In this document: piece by piece, positions 44,971-56,789 of the stretch | Numbering within the stretch: the first letter of the stretch is position 1 | How the letters are laid out: every line of letters starts with the position of its first letter | Assembly: GCA_023678885.1 (NCBI GenBank) | Contig: CM042987.1 | Span: 22,964,927 to 23,028,926 of the forward strand | Source of the DNA: Pogostemon cablin | Lineage: Eukaryota; Streptophyta; Magnoliopsida; Lamiales; Lamiaceae | DNA length: 64,000 nucleotides | Reading direction: 5' to 3' | Program-made: the position numbers and the translations under genes | Notes under the pieces: model-generated | Told to the model about the DNA's origin: nothing | What the model saw: only the letters and a program-made list of their open reading frames with translations | The model's database searches: none

Positions 44971-46332
44971 TCATTGCCCCCAATCATCGGGTGCATTACT
45001 TTCTCTTACTTTAACTTCATTTCTTTGAATCTTTATTGACACTGGCTTCTTTGAATGTGATTCCTCCTCGAGAGGTTCATCAAGTGAAATGTCTTCAAAT
45101 TCATAAGAGTTGTTGCTTGGCAATTCGAAATGACTTGATGTCATACTTAACTCCATATCATGAGCTCTTGTAGCTAGTTCTTCAAAAGTCTTTGGTTGAA
45201 TCCCTTGAAGGATGTATCGCAGACTCCATTGCATCTCTTGAATGCAAATATTGATGGCAGAGACTTCAGACAATTGATCTTTGCAATTCAAGCTTAGATT
45301 TCTCCATCGATTAATATAATCGATTACTGGCTCTTCTTTCCACTGGCAAGTGTTAGTTAATTCGATCATACTAACAGTCCTTCGAGTGCTGTAAAAGCGA
45401 TTGAGAAACTCATTTTCCATTTGCCCCCAGTTGTCGATGGAGTTAGCTTCCAAGTCGATATACCAATCAAAAGCATTTCCTTTCAGCGAGCGGACAAATT
45501 GTTTGAGCATGTGATCATCAAAGGTTCCAGCATCATTGCATGTCTCGACAAAGTGCGCTATGTGTTGTCTTGGGTTGCCTTTACCATCGAATTGTTGAAA
45601 TTTAGGAGGCTGGTAGTCAACTGGCATCTTCAAGTTGTCAATTCTCTTCGTATATGGCATATTGTAAGCAACAGAAGATTTGGAGCTCCCTTTAAACTTG
45701 TCTTTTATCGTCTCTAGTACGATATTCTTCAGTTGATTCATAGAGAGCATTCCGTCAGGTGAAATTTGTATCACTTCCTCAACTGGATTTATTTCATATG
45801 GACGGTGATTCGCGGAGTCCTCCTCCTCGTCTTCATCCTCAACTCGTTTCTCATTTACATGACTTGTCTGTGCTATCTCCATCTTTTTCATCAGTTTGGA
45901 TATCAACAGACTTTGTTCTTGGCTCTGTTTGGTGAGTGCAGCAACAGATTGAGTCAAGCTTGCCAGTTGTTCTTCGACAGACGAAACATTTATTGCCATG
46001 GCGCAGGCTATGAATGAGTGATATGCCAAACTTTCTATGGATCGAGGAGTTGGGCAGATAGAGTCCTCTTCACCATTTTTGACGTCGTGCATTGGCTTAT
46101 CGAGAACAGTCTCCACTACGTGGTTTGTCTCTAAGGAGACTTCAGACATACTCCTTATAACTACTTCAACATCTTTAGTTTGCAACTCTGAAGGTTTTGA
46201 GGCAGTAGACCTTCGTATCGCAATCCTGAGTGGAGTTGTTCTTTGAATCTTTTCAGTCTGCAGCTCTGAAGGCTTCAAGGTAGAAGATCTTCTTATGGCA
46301 ATCCTGAGAGGAGCCATACTTTGTACTTTCAA
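44971..46332 (-). CDS. gag: Gag protein of the gag-only element, intact, 453 aa
   Basis: It starts at the ATG at 46332, 56 nt after the 5' LTR, and is open to a stop at 44971-44973. Residues 7-51 contain an internal duplication: two copies of an (A/T)PLRIAIRRS-x-KPSELQT segment. A short helical region and an acidic EDEDEEED stretch follow. The capsid domain comes next, with QPPKFQQFDGKGNPRQHIAH, FVRSLKGNAFDWYIDL and FLNRFYSTRRTVSMIELTN. The protein ends DDWGQ, exactly where the Tat Gag continues into its zinc-knuckle region, so the knuckle and protease are missing. The homologous Tat Gag has a frameshift and a stop in the same stretch, while this one has none. It would assemble particles or be co-assembled with a Tat Gag. 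Confidence 0.93.
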   Translation of the reverse strand: MKVQSMAPLRIAIRRSSTLKPSELQTEKIQRTTPLRIAIRRSTASKPSELQTKDVEVVIRSMSEVSLETNHVVETVLDKPMHDVKNGEEDSICPTPRSIESLAYHSFIACAMAINVSSVEEQLASLTQSVAALTKQSQEQSLLISKLMKKMEIAQTSHVNEKRVEDEDEEEDSANHRPYEINPVEEVIQISPDGMLSMNQLKNIVLETIKDKFKGSSKSSVAYNMPYTKRIDNLKMPVDYQPPKFQQFDGKGNPRQHIAHFVETCNDAGTFDDHMLKQFVRSLKGNAFDWYIDLEANSIDNWGQMENEFLNRFYSTRRTVSMIELTNTCQWKEEPVIDYINRWRNLSLNCKDQLSEVSAINICIQEMQWSLRYILQGIQPKTFEELATRAHDMELSMTSSHFELPSNNSYEFEDISLDEPLEEESHSKKPVSIKIQRNEVKVRESNAPDDWGQ

Positions 46333-46365
46333 ACTTTCGAAGAGAGGAGATGAGAGGTAGAAACT

Positions 46366-46383
46366 GTCCCACTGGGCGTGCCA
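46366..46383 (-). other. Primer-binding site of the gag-only element
   Basis: The minus strand reads TGGCACGCCCAGTGGGAC, 5 nt after the 5' LTR, one base different from the Tat site at 7265-7282. Confidence 0.78.
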
Positions 46384-46388
46384 AAATT

Positions 46389-47339
46389 TGTAACAACAAA
46401 ATTTGTATTTATTAAAATAATAAACACAAAAGATATTACAATGATAATCCGAGATGGATTAAACTTGAAAATTTAAGTAAACAGTTTCTAGCTATCCTCT
46501 GATTCCTCTCTTGAGTTGACTTCTTTGACTTTATCAACTTTCTGAGCCGGATCTTCGGATGAAGCTTGTCCGTGCTCGGGGTTGACTTGAAGCTTTAAAA
46601 TATTTATCCGGAGGCGTCGAGCCTTTGTTCGGATAAAACGTTGACTTGAAGATTTATTGTGAAGAATGCTGTTCAATTTGGTAGAACGTTGACTTCACAG
46701 AGACTGCTGGATGAATTTGATATGCAGAACGCCGGATCGGAGGGGCTTAGAATCTTGATCTCTGATCGGAGGCGGTTTAGAACCTTGATCTCTGATCGGA
46801 GGCGGTTGGATGGAAGAACGCTGGATCGGAGGGGCTTAGAATCTTAATCTCTGATCGGAGGCGATTGGATGGAAGAACGCCGGATCGGAGGGGCTTAGAA
46901 CCTTGACCTCTGATCGCAGACCGTTCTTGACTTGAAGATGCTTGAAGATCTTAAGTCTTGACTTGAAGATGCTTGAAGATCTTAAGTCTTGACTTGAAGA
47001 TGCTTGAAGATCTCAAGGGAGCACTGCTCGTATTCTTGATCTCTTCAGAAGCGCGTCTTCAGATGTTTTTGGTGTGTCTGGAATGAGGACTGAAGACCCT
47101 TATTTATATGTAGAGAAAATAACCACTTGAGAGATATTTTCTCCTTTAAAAGATATGTTGGGCTTTTTTCCTTTAATTAAGCCTGCTGGACTGGATAAGG
47201 GTTAATTATCAATTTTTTACTCATTTATTTTAGGAATTAATTTATTTAAATTCCTTAATAAATAAATAATTAATTGATAATTATTGCATTAATTTGCCAC
47301 ATATTTTATTTAATAGGAAATAAAATTCAGGTGCCTACA
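46389..47339 (-). repeat. 5' LTR of the gag-only element (951 bp)
   Basis: It has the same length and ends as 42999-43949 and differs at about a dozen positions. The TATA box CATATAAATA lies at 47101-47110 (minus) and would drive gag. Confidence 0.94.
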
Positions 47340-47344
47340 ATATG

Positions 47345-48524
47345 TTCTTCAAATTATGTAGATTTAAAAATTTATGCTCCAGATGTGTTTAAATGTAAAA
47401 AAAATTGTGAAAAAAATATCTACAAAATGAAATGTGCTAAAAAAATATGTACAAAATTTCACTCTGTTCAAAAATTGGATTTGCTGAAATTTTAATTAAC
47501 TTCGTGCTGAAATTTCAATTCACATGAAAAATATGAATTTCACGCAGACAAATTTTCAATTCGTGCTGAAATAATTGGTAGAAAATTCAGAATTTGGGGC
47601 AAATTTGGCAATCTGTAGTGAAATAGTGTAGTTGTGAGTAATGATTTTAGGATTGTGTATCTCATAGTAAGTTTGATATAAGTTGAGTATCTAATAGTAA
47701 CTAACTCTTAACATTTTATAGCACAAATCTCCACATGAACAATAAACACCACCTAAAGCTACATAAAAGGGATAAAATAATATGAAAATATACATAAAAA
47801 GAAACTTAAATTTAGGTAAAAATAACGACGATCAAAAAGCAATTAATTAATTATGAAAAAGTGATCGCCATCCAATTAACTTATTTTTTTAAACAATTCA
47901 TATGATGAATAAAAAATTACACTAATACTTTTAATAAAAAATAATTCTTATTAAAAAATGTTGGTAATTATTAATTAAATTATTTTATGCATGAATAATT
48001 AATAGTACAAATAAAAAGTGATAACATCTAAAATTAGAAGTGATTTAAGATCATGGAAAAATGATAATTGTCCAGTTAAATTGTTTGATAAATAATTTTA
48101 AGATTAAAAAGTGATTATAAATTCTAATTATAAATTATATCTATTTAATTTAACTTATATATATTCCCTCTCCCTTTCGTCGCTTTTTTGCTACCTTGTT
48201 GGGAATGAGCTTGCAGCTCTTTTGCAGTTCATTACATTTTTTTCTTACTCATTTATGTCTTTGGTCGCTAACTATTTGACTCACAATAGAGACTTTGCAT
48301 TTCATGTCTTTAACTTGTTATTTGTTAGTCTCTATTAGCTTCATCTCATTCCATTTTGATTATTTTCTATTGTCTTTGGAACCTACCTGTTTCACTCTTC
48401 TCATGAGACTATAGATTCTTCAATTTTCTGTTTTCAACTTGGCCACAATGCATAATGCAGTCCCTGCACTTGTTATCCTTCGGTTGCATAACTCATGGGA
48501 TAACTTCGCACGGCCTCACCTATC
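47345..48524. other. AT-rich host DNA left of the copia element
   Basis: I see no gene. A TGTATCTCATAGTA motif near 47640 resembles the possible small element at 4085. From about 48160 the sequence is T-rich with balanced composition and is contiguous with 56785 onward once the copia element is removed. The joined sequence looks like transcribed non-coding DNA but has no assignable domain. Confidence 0.35.
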
Positions 48525-48529
48525 GACTC
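48525..48529. repeat. Left target-site duplication (GACTC) of the copia element
   Basis: Identical to 56785-56789. Confidence 0.92.
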
Positions 48530-49733
48530 TGTTGGCAATTGGATCGTGTGGATCAACGTGATTCGTTTAAGGTTATCAGGCAAACAATTACAGCGGAAGC
48601 AATTAAATCTTGTTTACCGTACTTCTGGGTTGATGTAGAGGATGACCCGTTGCAGAGAACCACCTCTCAATCTTCTGCAGTATGTCCCAAGCCGAATCCT
48701 GCTGTTGTGTGGGCAACAATCTGTAGGATTCTCTCAATCTGCTCCTGTTCTTTCTAACTGTCAAATGAGGCACTCACTTAGGGTTAACAGGAACTGAGAT
48801 AACTTATTTATAAGGGCTACTGCAGGGACCAGGAGGAGAAATTGGGCTGGGCCTCAATTGAATTTAATTAACCAAGCTTAGCCCAAAGCTTTTAATTAAA
48901 TCCAATAATAATAATATAGTCCACTAAAATATTATTATTGCACTACCCGTCCAATCCCAAATTATGTTCTGGGCTCCTTCTTATTATGAGCCCGATAGTC
49001 TCCCCATGTTTAAGATATACAATGCCCATTAATTAATTAAGTTACTGACAACTCAAATTAATTAATATCTCATCCGAGAGTAGTACCACTCAACCTTTTT
49101 ATCATGCCGGAAATTAATCCACTTGCAAGATTTACATGATAAACCTTATGAGCTCCTCAAGGGGACATCATCAACCTATGACGGACATGGATTCCTTCTA
49201 CAATCAATAGCACACCATAGATACAACACTACTTCCCAACTCACCGAGTTTGTTGATTTAATACTTATAAATCTCACCCATTGATGAATCAAAGAAATAC
49301 ATACTGCCCTACGTGTCGAGGTTATTGTATAGGGATTAAGAGCACGAACTTCCATAATAACAGAGATCAAGTTCTACTATATAGTCAGTATAAGAAGAAC
49401 GACCTCAGGCGGTCCTGCTCAATACACACAAGTGCACTAATGTGATTCTATAGCCAAGACAAGCTAATACCAAACCACACTACAACCATACCGATAGAGA
49501 GTCCCCGTCTATCTCAGTTGTGAGCATCTGTTTATACTTTATAAGGAAACCGATAATATGATCTTCCGCGTGTTGTCGCACAACATATTATCTACAGTAT
49601 AAAGTAAATGGACTATTGCATCATGCATATAAAATAAATTATAAGATGCAATCATTTGATCAATGATTCTCATTTCAAATATTGTTATGACATTGTTCAT
49701 ACTAAAGCTAGACTTTTAGTATACAATCCAACA
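48530..49733 (-). repeat. 3' LTR of the copia element (1204 bp)
   Basis: The minus strand reads TGTTGGATTGTATAC...CCAATTGCCAACA. A palindromic TATA box CTTATAAATAAG lies at 48803-48814. It is about 99% identical to 55581-56784. Confidence 0.95.
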
Positions 49734-49745
49734 ATCTCCCACTTA
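49734..49745 (-). other. Polypurine tract of the copia element
   Basis: The minus strand reads TAAGTGGGAGAT directly before the 3' LTR. Confidence 0.7.
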
Positions 49746-52660
49746 TACTAAAAGACTATGTCGTCATGTCTTCTGCCATACATCTGATTCCTACTCCCAC
49801 TACATGACCATTAAAAGCTCTCGCCTTAAGGTCCTTGTAAATGGTTTACTAGGTCATCATCCGATGCAATCTAGGCGACAACAACCTTCCCCTCATCATA
49901 CGATTTCTCGTAACAGGTGGTACTCGCGCTCCATGTGTTTAATTGCCTTATGGACTTGTGATTTCTTCAAGTTTGCAACTGCACCAATATCATCAATGTA
50001 AATTGTGATTACCTTGGGCAAACTTAGAAACACTTCAAAGTCCATCATGAAGTCTCTAGAGTCATATAGATACTTTGGCTGCCTTATAGGCTCCAATTTA
50101 TCATCTTTCTATGATGGAGTCCGGAGTCTGAAATATATTTCTATATAACACTCCTCCACATTATGATTCTACTTCCTAAAATTAAATACATAACCTTTGA
50201 GGAGAATTTACTGCCGTCCAATCTGACTAAAAGTCCGAATCTACGTAATCCACAAGAAGCAGTGAATCTGTCCAGTAAGTGTATATATGATAACCAGTCC
50301 TTCTCAGGCACTTCATATATATCTTACCACAGTTCATCATTCTTGTTCCGGGTTACGTTGATACCCACTGTTCATGCATTCAGTAAAACAAATATCCAAT
50401 CTCATTCATAGCATTCTTTAGATTAAGCTTCCTTATTTGCCGAAGCATAAGGAACCGCTTTCATCTCCTTTATCTTCATTTATGTCTCAAGACACATCCA
50501 ATAAGATAAATTTACATGCTAAACGAGTATGGATTGTATCATTTATGAAACTTGAGATAAGCATAACATCATTTCTTGTGATCCGTATTACCGTGATCAA
50601 AAGGATGTATTTTGCTTTTCTTAAGTCCTTCATCACTACCGCTTTATGAACCATACCCATACGCCCGATAATACTCTTTCATTGTCTCCAATGAGCAAGA
50701 TACTATCTACGTATAGTACAAGAAACACCACCACGTTTCCGTCACTCTTTACAACACACAAGACACATCCGCTCATTGATTTAAATCCATGCCACTGGAT
50801 TACCTAATCAAAACAGATGCTTCACGATCTCAAAGCTTGCTTTTAGTCCATCGCTGGACATTTTTAAGCTTACTATCAAAATGCTATTAGTACTTTGCAA
50901 TGAATTACTCTGGTTGCTTCACATAGATGTTTTCCTCAAGACTTCCAATCAGGAAAGCTGTCTTGACATCTATTTGATGTCCCTCATAATTTAATATGAG
51001 CAGCAATAAATAAAAGAATCCGGATCAATTTAAGCATAGCTACCAGCGAATATGTTCTCTCATAATCGAACCATTTCTTTCTGAGTACATCTTTTCGCAA
51101 CAAGCTTTGCTTCCAAGATTTTCACCTTTCCGTATGATCCTCTTTTATTTCCTATGATCACTTGCAGTGGTTTTTACACCATTTAGTGGTCATACAAGTT
51201 CCCAGACTTAATATAGAATCCGTAGATTCTATTTCAACGTACATTGCAACTTACTAAGATTCTGCATTTTAATCTTGTAGTGCTATGTCGTATCCGTGGG
51301 ACAATACCATGTTCACTAGGGATCAAGTCTTACGACTCTCCCAAAACATATATCTTATGGGTTGTTAAACAACCCTCCCACTACGATAAGGCACTACATG
51401 TAATTGTGTATCAGATATGACACGCGTTGCAGTTTACCTTGTGGTATATCCTCTTATACACTTGGTACTTATACTTAGTGTTTTCCTCTCACTTCCTTTA
51501 GAACAACTTATACATGGGCTTGTGATTTATTACATAGTCCTTTTCCAAAAATCTGGTTATTGTGTTAACAATTACCCTTCGATCTTTTTGGACTAAATAA
51601 ATCACTATCCATTTTTCTAGAATATCCCATATACAGACAAACGTTTCACAAATTACTGTATCTAGGGCATATCCATAAAATGAATTTAATTAATCCAAAT
51701 AATTCATCATCTATCTAATCATTACCATAAGAGTCTTATTCCTTCTATCCTCCACACCATTCAGCTGGGGATCGCCCGGTGTAGACTACTTGAGATTTAA
51801 TCTCTACTTCTGATTAACAGCTCCTAACTATCCTAAGAGGTACTCGCCATCACGATTAAATCGTAATGACTTAATATATTTTCCATGACGCTTCACTGTA
51901 CCAATCTTTCAATTCTTGAATTAATCAAAGAATTTAGACATGCAGTGCATCAAATAAATATATCAGTATCTAGAATAATCTTCGAATATTCTTAACCACC
52001 TCTCGCCTGGATAATATTAGATCCGCTTGAATCAGAATGAACTAATTCCAACATATATATCTTTGGCTCTACTCCCCACAGCCTTGAAAAGGCAGCTAAT
52101 CATTTTTACTTCTAAGCAAGACTCGCAAGTCCGATAGTTTCCACTTCAGATAAACCTTACGGTCTATCGGCTATCAACTTTTGAATCCTACTCAAGTAAA
52201 ATGAATTAGTCATAGACGCCAAATGTATGTTTAGTTCATTTCCGAAGGTTCCTTTCTCTTACTTATATTAGAAGATGCATTATTTAACTACCTTTTATTG
52301 CATCTGTGGGATGTGCATGATTCAAGAGTATCCAAATTATCCACCAACGTACTTTAACGGATTATAGCCTCATTCCTCATTTCTATGACCATGTCATTTA
52401 AATGAAATGAAGTATCCATCCGTTAATGCATAGAAACCGAAATTAAATTCTTTCTATGAAACGTACGTAAAGATAATTTCTCATAATCAATCGTTTATTC
52501 TTATCATGAGATAAATAAACAACTCCCACTGCAATAGCCACTACCTTTGTAGTTTTACCCATGTTATTAACAATCTTATCCTTACTCAGTGATAACCATT
52601 TAGTGATTCCAGTATCTACATACTTCGTGTCAGTAGATGCCATCACTAATCATGTTTAAA
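49746..52660 (-). pseudogene. pol: Degraded copia pol: RNase H, RT and protease remnants
   Basis: It aligns piecewise with the better-preserved copia pol at 60510-62820. RNase H is recognisable at 49896-50096 (KAIKHMEREYHLLREIV). The RT active-site box is at 50702-50713 but reads YVDS instead of YVDD. Protease-like sequence is at 52443-52646 (TTKVVAIAVGVVYLS...LYV), matching the region after the copia active site. No frame exceeds 70 codons and stops are dense throughout, so no enzyme can be produced. Confidence 0.78.
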
Positions 52661-53900
52661 CCATTAGTAAATAAGATATTAACCTTGTTCAGTTCATGAT
52701 GAAAATTGGCTTTCTTTTGCCACATGTTTTGTTAGAAGTTTCCCACCATATACAACCTTTCGTATTTCAGGTAGAACTTGCTCAAAACATCCAGGCAAAT
52801 TGTGAAGAATAAATTGATTTAGGTTTCCCTTTCAATTTCTATTCCATGCTTTTCCAATTCATTCATGAATTCAACCATGATCTTCTGCCTTTTAATTTAC
52901 TCAAGTATCCGAAGAGTTACATGAGATCATCATATTTCTATGAACCTCTCATCTCTTCACTAGAGACTTTAACAGGCATCATGAGACGTCCTTTGTGAGA
53001 ATACACATGTATTTTCTTAAGCAGTAATTTTCAAAACCAAGATTCTTTTCTAATCAGTTAATTTGGACAAGTAAATATAATTTCTTTTAGTTAACAATTA
53101 GTGAGACTAAAACTATTCGAAATACAGAGAATCACGATTAAATATACTGATCAAAACTTCGAATTTTATCCTTTTATATTGTTTCCCTCAAAATAATATA
53201 AAATAAAATTCACCGACATCTCAAGCACCGTGAGTCTGCAAGCCACGTTAGTGTGGACGTTTACAAACCCGAACATTTACAAGAGAAGGTTTTACCCATT
53301 AATTTCATTTGTCAACCTAACTTTATGACAAAATAATTAATAGTCGGTTACTCTTTAGCCATGCAAATAATAGCAGTGACTCCGTTGGGGAGGATACTAA
53401 TTATTTACACCTAAGTGTACACCATTATTTGATCCCAAGTCCACTGCGCGAGCTTATGTGCCTTACAGTTGGAGAAGTACACACGCGCTCGGGTAGCTTC
53501 CTACAATCATCAATTATAAGTTTGTACCAGTGTACCGCACACAAACTCATCCGTTAGGGAGGAAGGCCTATGCCAACACGCAAGTTTATGTGCCACATTA
53601 CAAACAATAATTATTTATGAAGTCTGTACCAGTGATCCGTGAATAAACTCATCCGTTATGGAGGAAGGCCTATGCCAACACGCAAGTTTACTCACATCAC
53701 TTACAAACCAATAATGGAGGCCGCGGGAATTTATTACCAATCCCATCTCCCACTTAGTTATTTAATTACCGAGAGTTTTTAACATGCATATAATATTCCA
53801 GAATAAAATATACAACTAAGACATGCCTCTATTAACAGCAATTTAAATAAATAAATCACATAGAACATGCCTTACACATATACAACAATAATTGACAATT
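52661..53900. other. Decayed copia gag region with a duplicated segment
   Basis: There is no usable frame. Two copies of a segment containing AAACTCATCCGTTA and GGAGGAAGGCCTATGCCAAC lie at about 53517-53590 and 53621-53693. They are about 104 bp apart and sit where gag would be expected. Confidence 0.5.
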
Positions 53901-54369
53901 AAATCAATTAATCAGTTATATAACATTAATTAATTGCATAAAATGTTGGATCAATTAAATAGGCCCAGCTGACCCAAACATTATTAGCATAAAATGAGCA
54001 GCCCATTATTAAAATAATTAAGCCCATTTATCTTGCCAATTTCTGTATTAAGGTCTAGCCAAATATTTAAAATCAGGCCCAACATTTATCCCACAATTAA
54101 TTAAATATAGCAATTAGGGCCCAGCAGCTCATAAGCATTTTAATTAAATTTGGGCCAACAGCCCAAAACCAAATTAAAATTGAGCAGCCTTTAACTAAAA
54201 TCTGAAATTGAGCCCAAGACTAATCCAATAATTTATTTGGGTCCAACAGCCCATTACCAATAAATTAAAATCAGCCTATACATGCTGCCCATTATTGAAG
54301 CCCAACCTCAATAAATCAGGCCCATGCAGCCCATTTCCATTTTAATTAAAAAAAAAAGGACAGGCCCAA
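53901..54369. other. AT-rich stretch dense in GGCCCA/GCCCA motifs in the copia element
   Basis: About twenty GCCCA / TGGGC motifs occur in 470 bp (for example TTGGGCCAACAGCCCA). It has no coding content. The parallel with 17413-17862 in the Tat element is noted separately. Confidence 0.45.
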
Positions 54370-55340
54370 CAGCCCATCTCCTATACTGCCCTAGGAAACG
54401 TCGCCGCCCGCCTCCTCTTCAACCTCCAGGGATTACCGGCGCATCCAGGCACCGCAGCCGCCCCCGGTGCCGCCCACAGCCGACCGGAAATGCGTCATCA
54501 GCCCAAGTCGACTCGCTCCCAGCCGCCGTGAACCCGCCCAGGAACATCGCTGCTGCCACCCGCCATTGATGGTCGACGGTGGAATTCCGACGACGCTACT
54601 CAGTCAGCCCTCCGCCTTGCTGCTCCACAGGCAGAGAGACCAGCGCCGCCGTGCACCACCGCGTACAGCCGCAGACAGACGAGCTGCGCTCTTCCCTCGC
54701 CAATCCCATCGTCCGACGATTTCCGCCACCCTCATCCGCGTCCAGACCGCCTTTGCACTCCACGCTTCAGAGGCCGCTCCGATTCCATCGCCAGCCACGA
54801 ACGTACCAGGGAGGACGCTGCGATGATCGACACGCACTGCCGGAACTACACGGACTCGTCGAGAGTCAGCGTGAATGTGCCGCTGTCGTTCGCGATTCAT
54901 CACTCACCGCCGTCGTTCGCGATTCATCACTCGCCGCCGTCGGTCATTTCCAGCGCCGCCGTGACATCTCTGATCCGGCCAAAGCCACCACCCGTCAGTT
55001 ATCGGCACCGGTCAGACACCGCCGTCACCTCCAAGTTTGACACTCTGCCGCGTGAAGCTGCCGCTTCGATTTCCAGCCTTCACGCGCCGTCGGCTTCTAG
55101 CGTCGCCTAGCCTCCATTCAGCGACGCCAACAATCTTCTGCCCTTTTCGTCCGACGGTCATCGACACGCCGCCGGGCAGCCGGCCTCATACCGATCATCG
55201 TGCAGTCGCTTCCGACTCGCCACACGTGCCACCATCGTTGATTCGTGCTAGCAAACCCATTCGGGGTCGTGTCCTCCAACAGTTTGAAGAAGCAGAAGGG
55301 GTTTTTTTGGATGTGTTTGTGTTGAACCCAGTGTGATAGA
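54370..55340. other. GC-rich ORF-like block in the copia element, antisense to it
   Basis: GC content rises abruptly. Overlapping plus-strand frames of 81-153 codons (54324-54569, 54467-54826, 54579-55040, 55037-55336) are rich in Pro, Arg, Ser, Ala and His. Minus-strand frames are also open (54604-54903), so composition rather than selection may keep them open. CACTCGCCGCCGTCG-like short direct repeats occur near 54895-54945. It lies between the primer site and where gag should start. No domain recognised. Confidence 0.35.
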
Positions 55341-55566
55341 GGGTGATCGTATGATTTGTACAGCAATAAACAATTAGTATCATACACACATACAAAATAC
55401 CAAATAGGATACTATGGAGAATAACAATAACAGTATAAAACTCATCTGATTATTCTCAGATTAATGCACATAATCAAATAATCGATTTCATACATGTTAT
55501 TTATCCAACCATTAACACATATGACAAAACTCATCCTAACGTTTCACGTTTCACCGCGAAACCAAC

Positions 55567-55578
55567 GCTCTGATACCA
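55567..55578 (-). other. Primer-binding site (initiator tRNA-Met) of the copia element
   Basis: The minus strand reads TGGTATCAGAGC, 2 nt after the 5' LTR, the classic plant copia primer site. Confidence 0.9.
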
Positions 55579-55580
55579 AT

Positions 55581-56784
55581 TGTTGGCAATTGGATCATGT
55601 GGATCAACGTGATTCGTTTAAGGTTATCAGGCAAACAATTACAGCGGAAGCAATTAAATCTTGTTTACCGTACTTCTGGGTTGATGTAGAGGATGACCCG
55701 TTGCAGAGAACCACCTCTCAATCTTCTGCAGTATGTCCCAAGCCGAATCCTGCTGTTGTGTGGGCAACAATCTGCAGGATTCTCTCAATCTGCTCCTGTT
55801 CTTTCTAACTGTCAAATGAGGCACTCACTTAGGGTTAACAGGAACTGAGATAACTTATTTATAAGGGCTACTGCAGGGACCAGGAGGAGAAATTGGGCTG
55901 GGCCTCAATTGAATTTAATTAACCAAGCTTAGCCCAAAGCTTTTAATTAAATCCAATAATAATAATATAGTCCACTAAAATATTATTATTGCACTACCCG
56001 TCCAATCCCAAATTATGTTCTGGGCTCCTTCTTATTATGAGCCCGATAGTCTCCCCATGTTTAAGATATACAATGTCCATTAATTAATTAAGTTACTGAC
56101 AACTCAAATTAATTAATATCTCATCCGAGAGTAGTACCACTCAATCTTTTTATCATGCCGGAAATTAATCCACTTGCAAGATTTACATGATAAACCTTAT
56201 GAGCTCCTCAAGGGGACATCATCAACCTATGACGGACATGGATTCCTTCTACAATCAACAGCACACCATAGATACAGCACTACTTCCCAACTCACCGAGT
56301 TTGTTGATTTAATACTTATAAATCTCACCCATTGATGAATCAAAGAAATACATACTGCCCTACGTGTCGAGGTTATTGTATAGGGATTAAGAGCACGAAC
56401 TTCCATAATAACAGAGATCAAGTTCTACTATATAGTCAGTATAAGAAGAACGACCTCAGGCGGTCCTGCTCAATATACACAAGTGCACTAATGTGATTCT
56501 ATAGCCAAGACAAGCTAATACCAAACCACACTACAACCATACCGATAGAGAGTCCCCGTCTATCTCAGTTGTGAGCATCTGTTTATACTTTATAAGGAAA
56601 CCGATAATATGATCTTCCGCGTGTTGTCGCACAACATATTATCTACAGTATAAAGTAAATGGACTATTGCATCATGCATATAAAATAAATTATAAGATGC
56701 AATCATTTGATCAATGATTCTCATTTCAAATATTGTTATGACATTGTTCATACTAAAGCTAGACTTTTAGTATACAATCCAACA
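55581..56784 (-). repeat. 5' LTR of the copia element (1204 bp)
   Basis: Same length and ends as 48530-49733. The TATA box CTTATAAATAAG lies at 55854-55865 (minus). GACTC follows at 56785-56789. Confidence 0.95.
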
Positions 56785-56789
56785 GACTC

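Larger units (their letters stand above)
42999..47339 (-). mobile_element. Gag-only LTR retrotransposon (TR-GAG type), 4341 bp, complete
   Basis: It has two 951-bp LTRs, a primer site, a full-length gag frame, tandem repeats and a polypurine tract, and no protease, RT or integrase. ATATG flanks both ends (42994-42998 and 47340-47344). Primer site, polypurine tract, LTR organisation and Gag are those of the Tat element at 6247-20658. It therefore would depend on such an element for reverse transcription and integration. Elements with this structure are known as TR-GAGs. The LTRs differ at roughly a dozen positions, so insertion is recent. Confidence 0.93.
48530..56784 (-). mobile_element. Complete Ty1/copia LTR retrotransposon, 8255 bp, decayed interior
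   Basis: Two 1204-bp LTRs, both with TGTTGG...CCAACA ends, differ at fewer than ten positions. GACTC flanks the element on both sides. The initiator tRNA-Met primer site TGGTATCAGAGC lies 2 nt inside the 5' LTR, and the polypurine tract AAGTGGGAGAT lies at the 3' LTR. The interior has recognisable but heavily degraded copia protease, RT and RNase H. The combination of young LTRs with a long-dead interior indicates a non-autonomous copy moved by enzymes supplied in trans. Confidence 0.93.

Noticed and set aside
54324..55387. Several overlapping Pro/Arg-rich open frames as real genes
   Set aside because: Frames are open on both strands because the block is GC-rich and poor in stop codons. No start context, intron or domain favours any one of them.
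55567..55578. Match to initiator tRNA-Met as a tRNA gene
   Set aside because: Only the 12-nt primer-binding site is present, directly beside an LTR; there is no cloverleaf.
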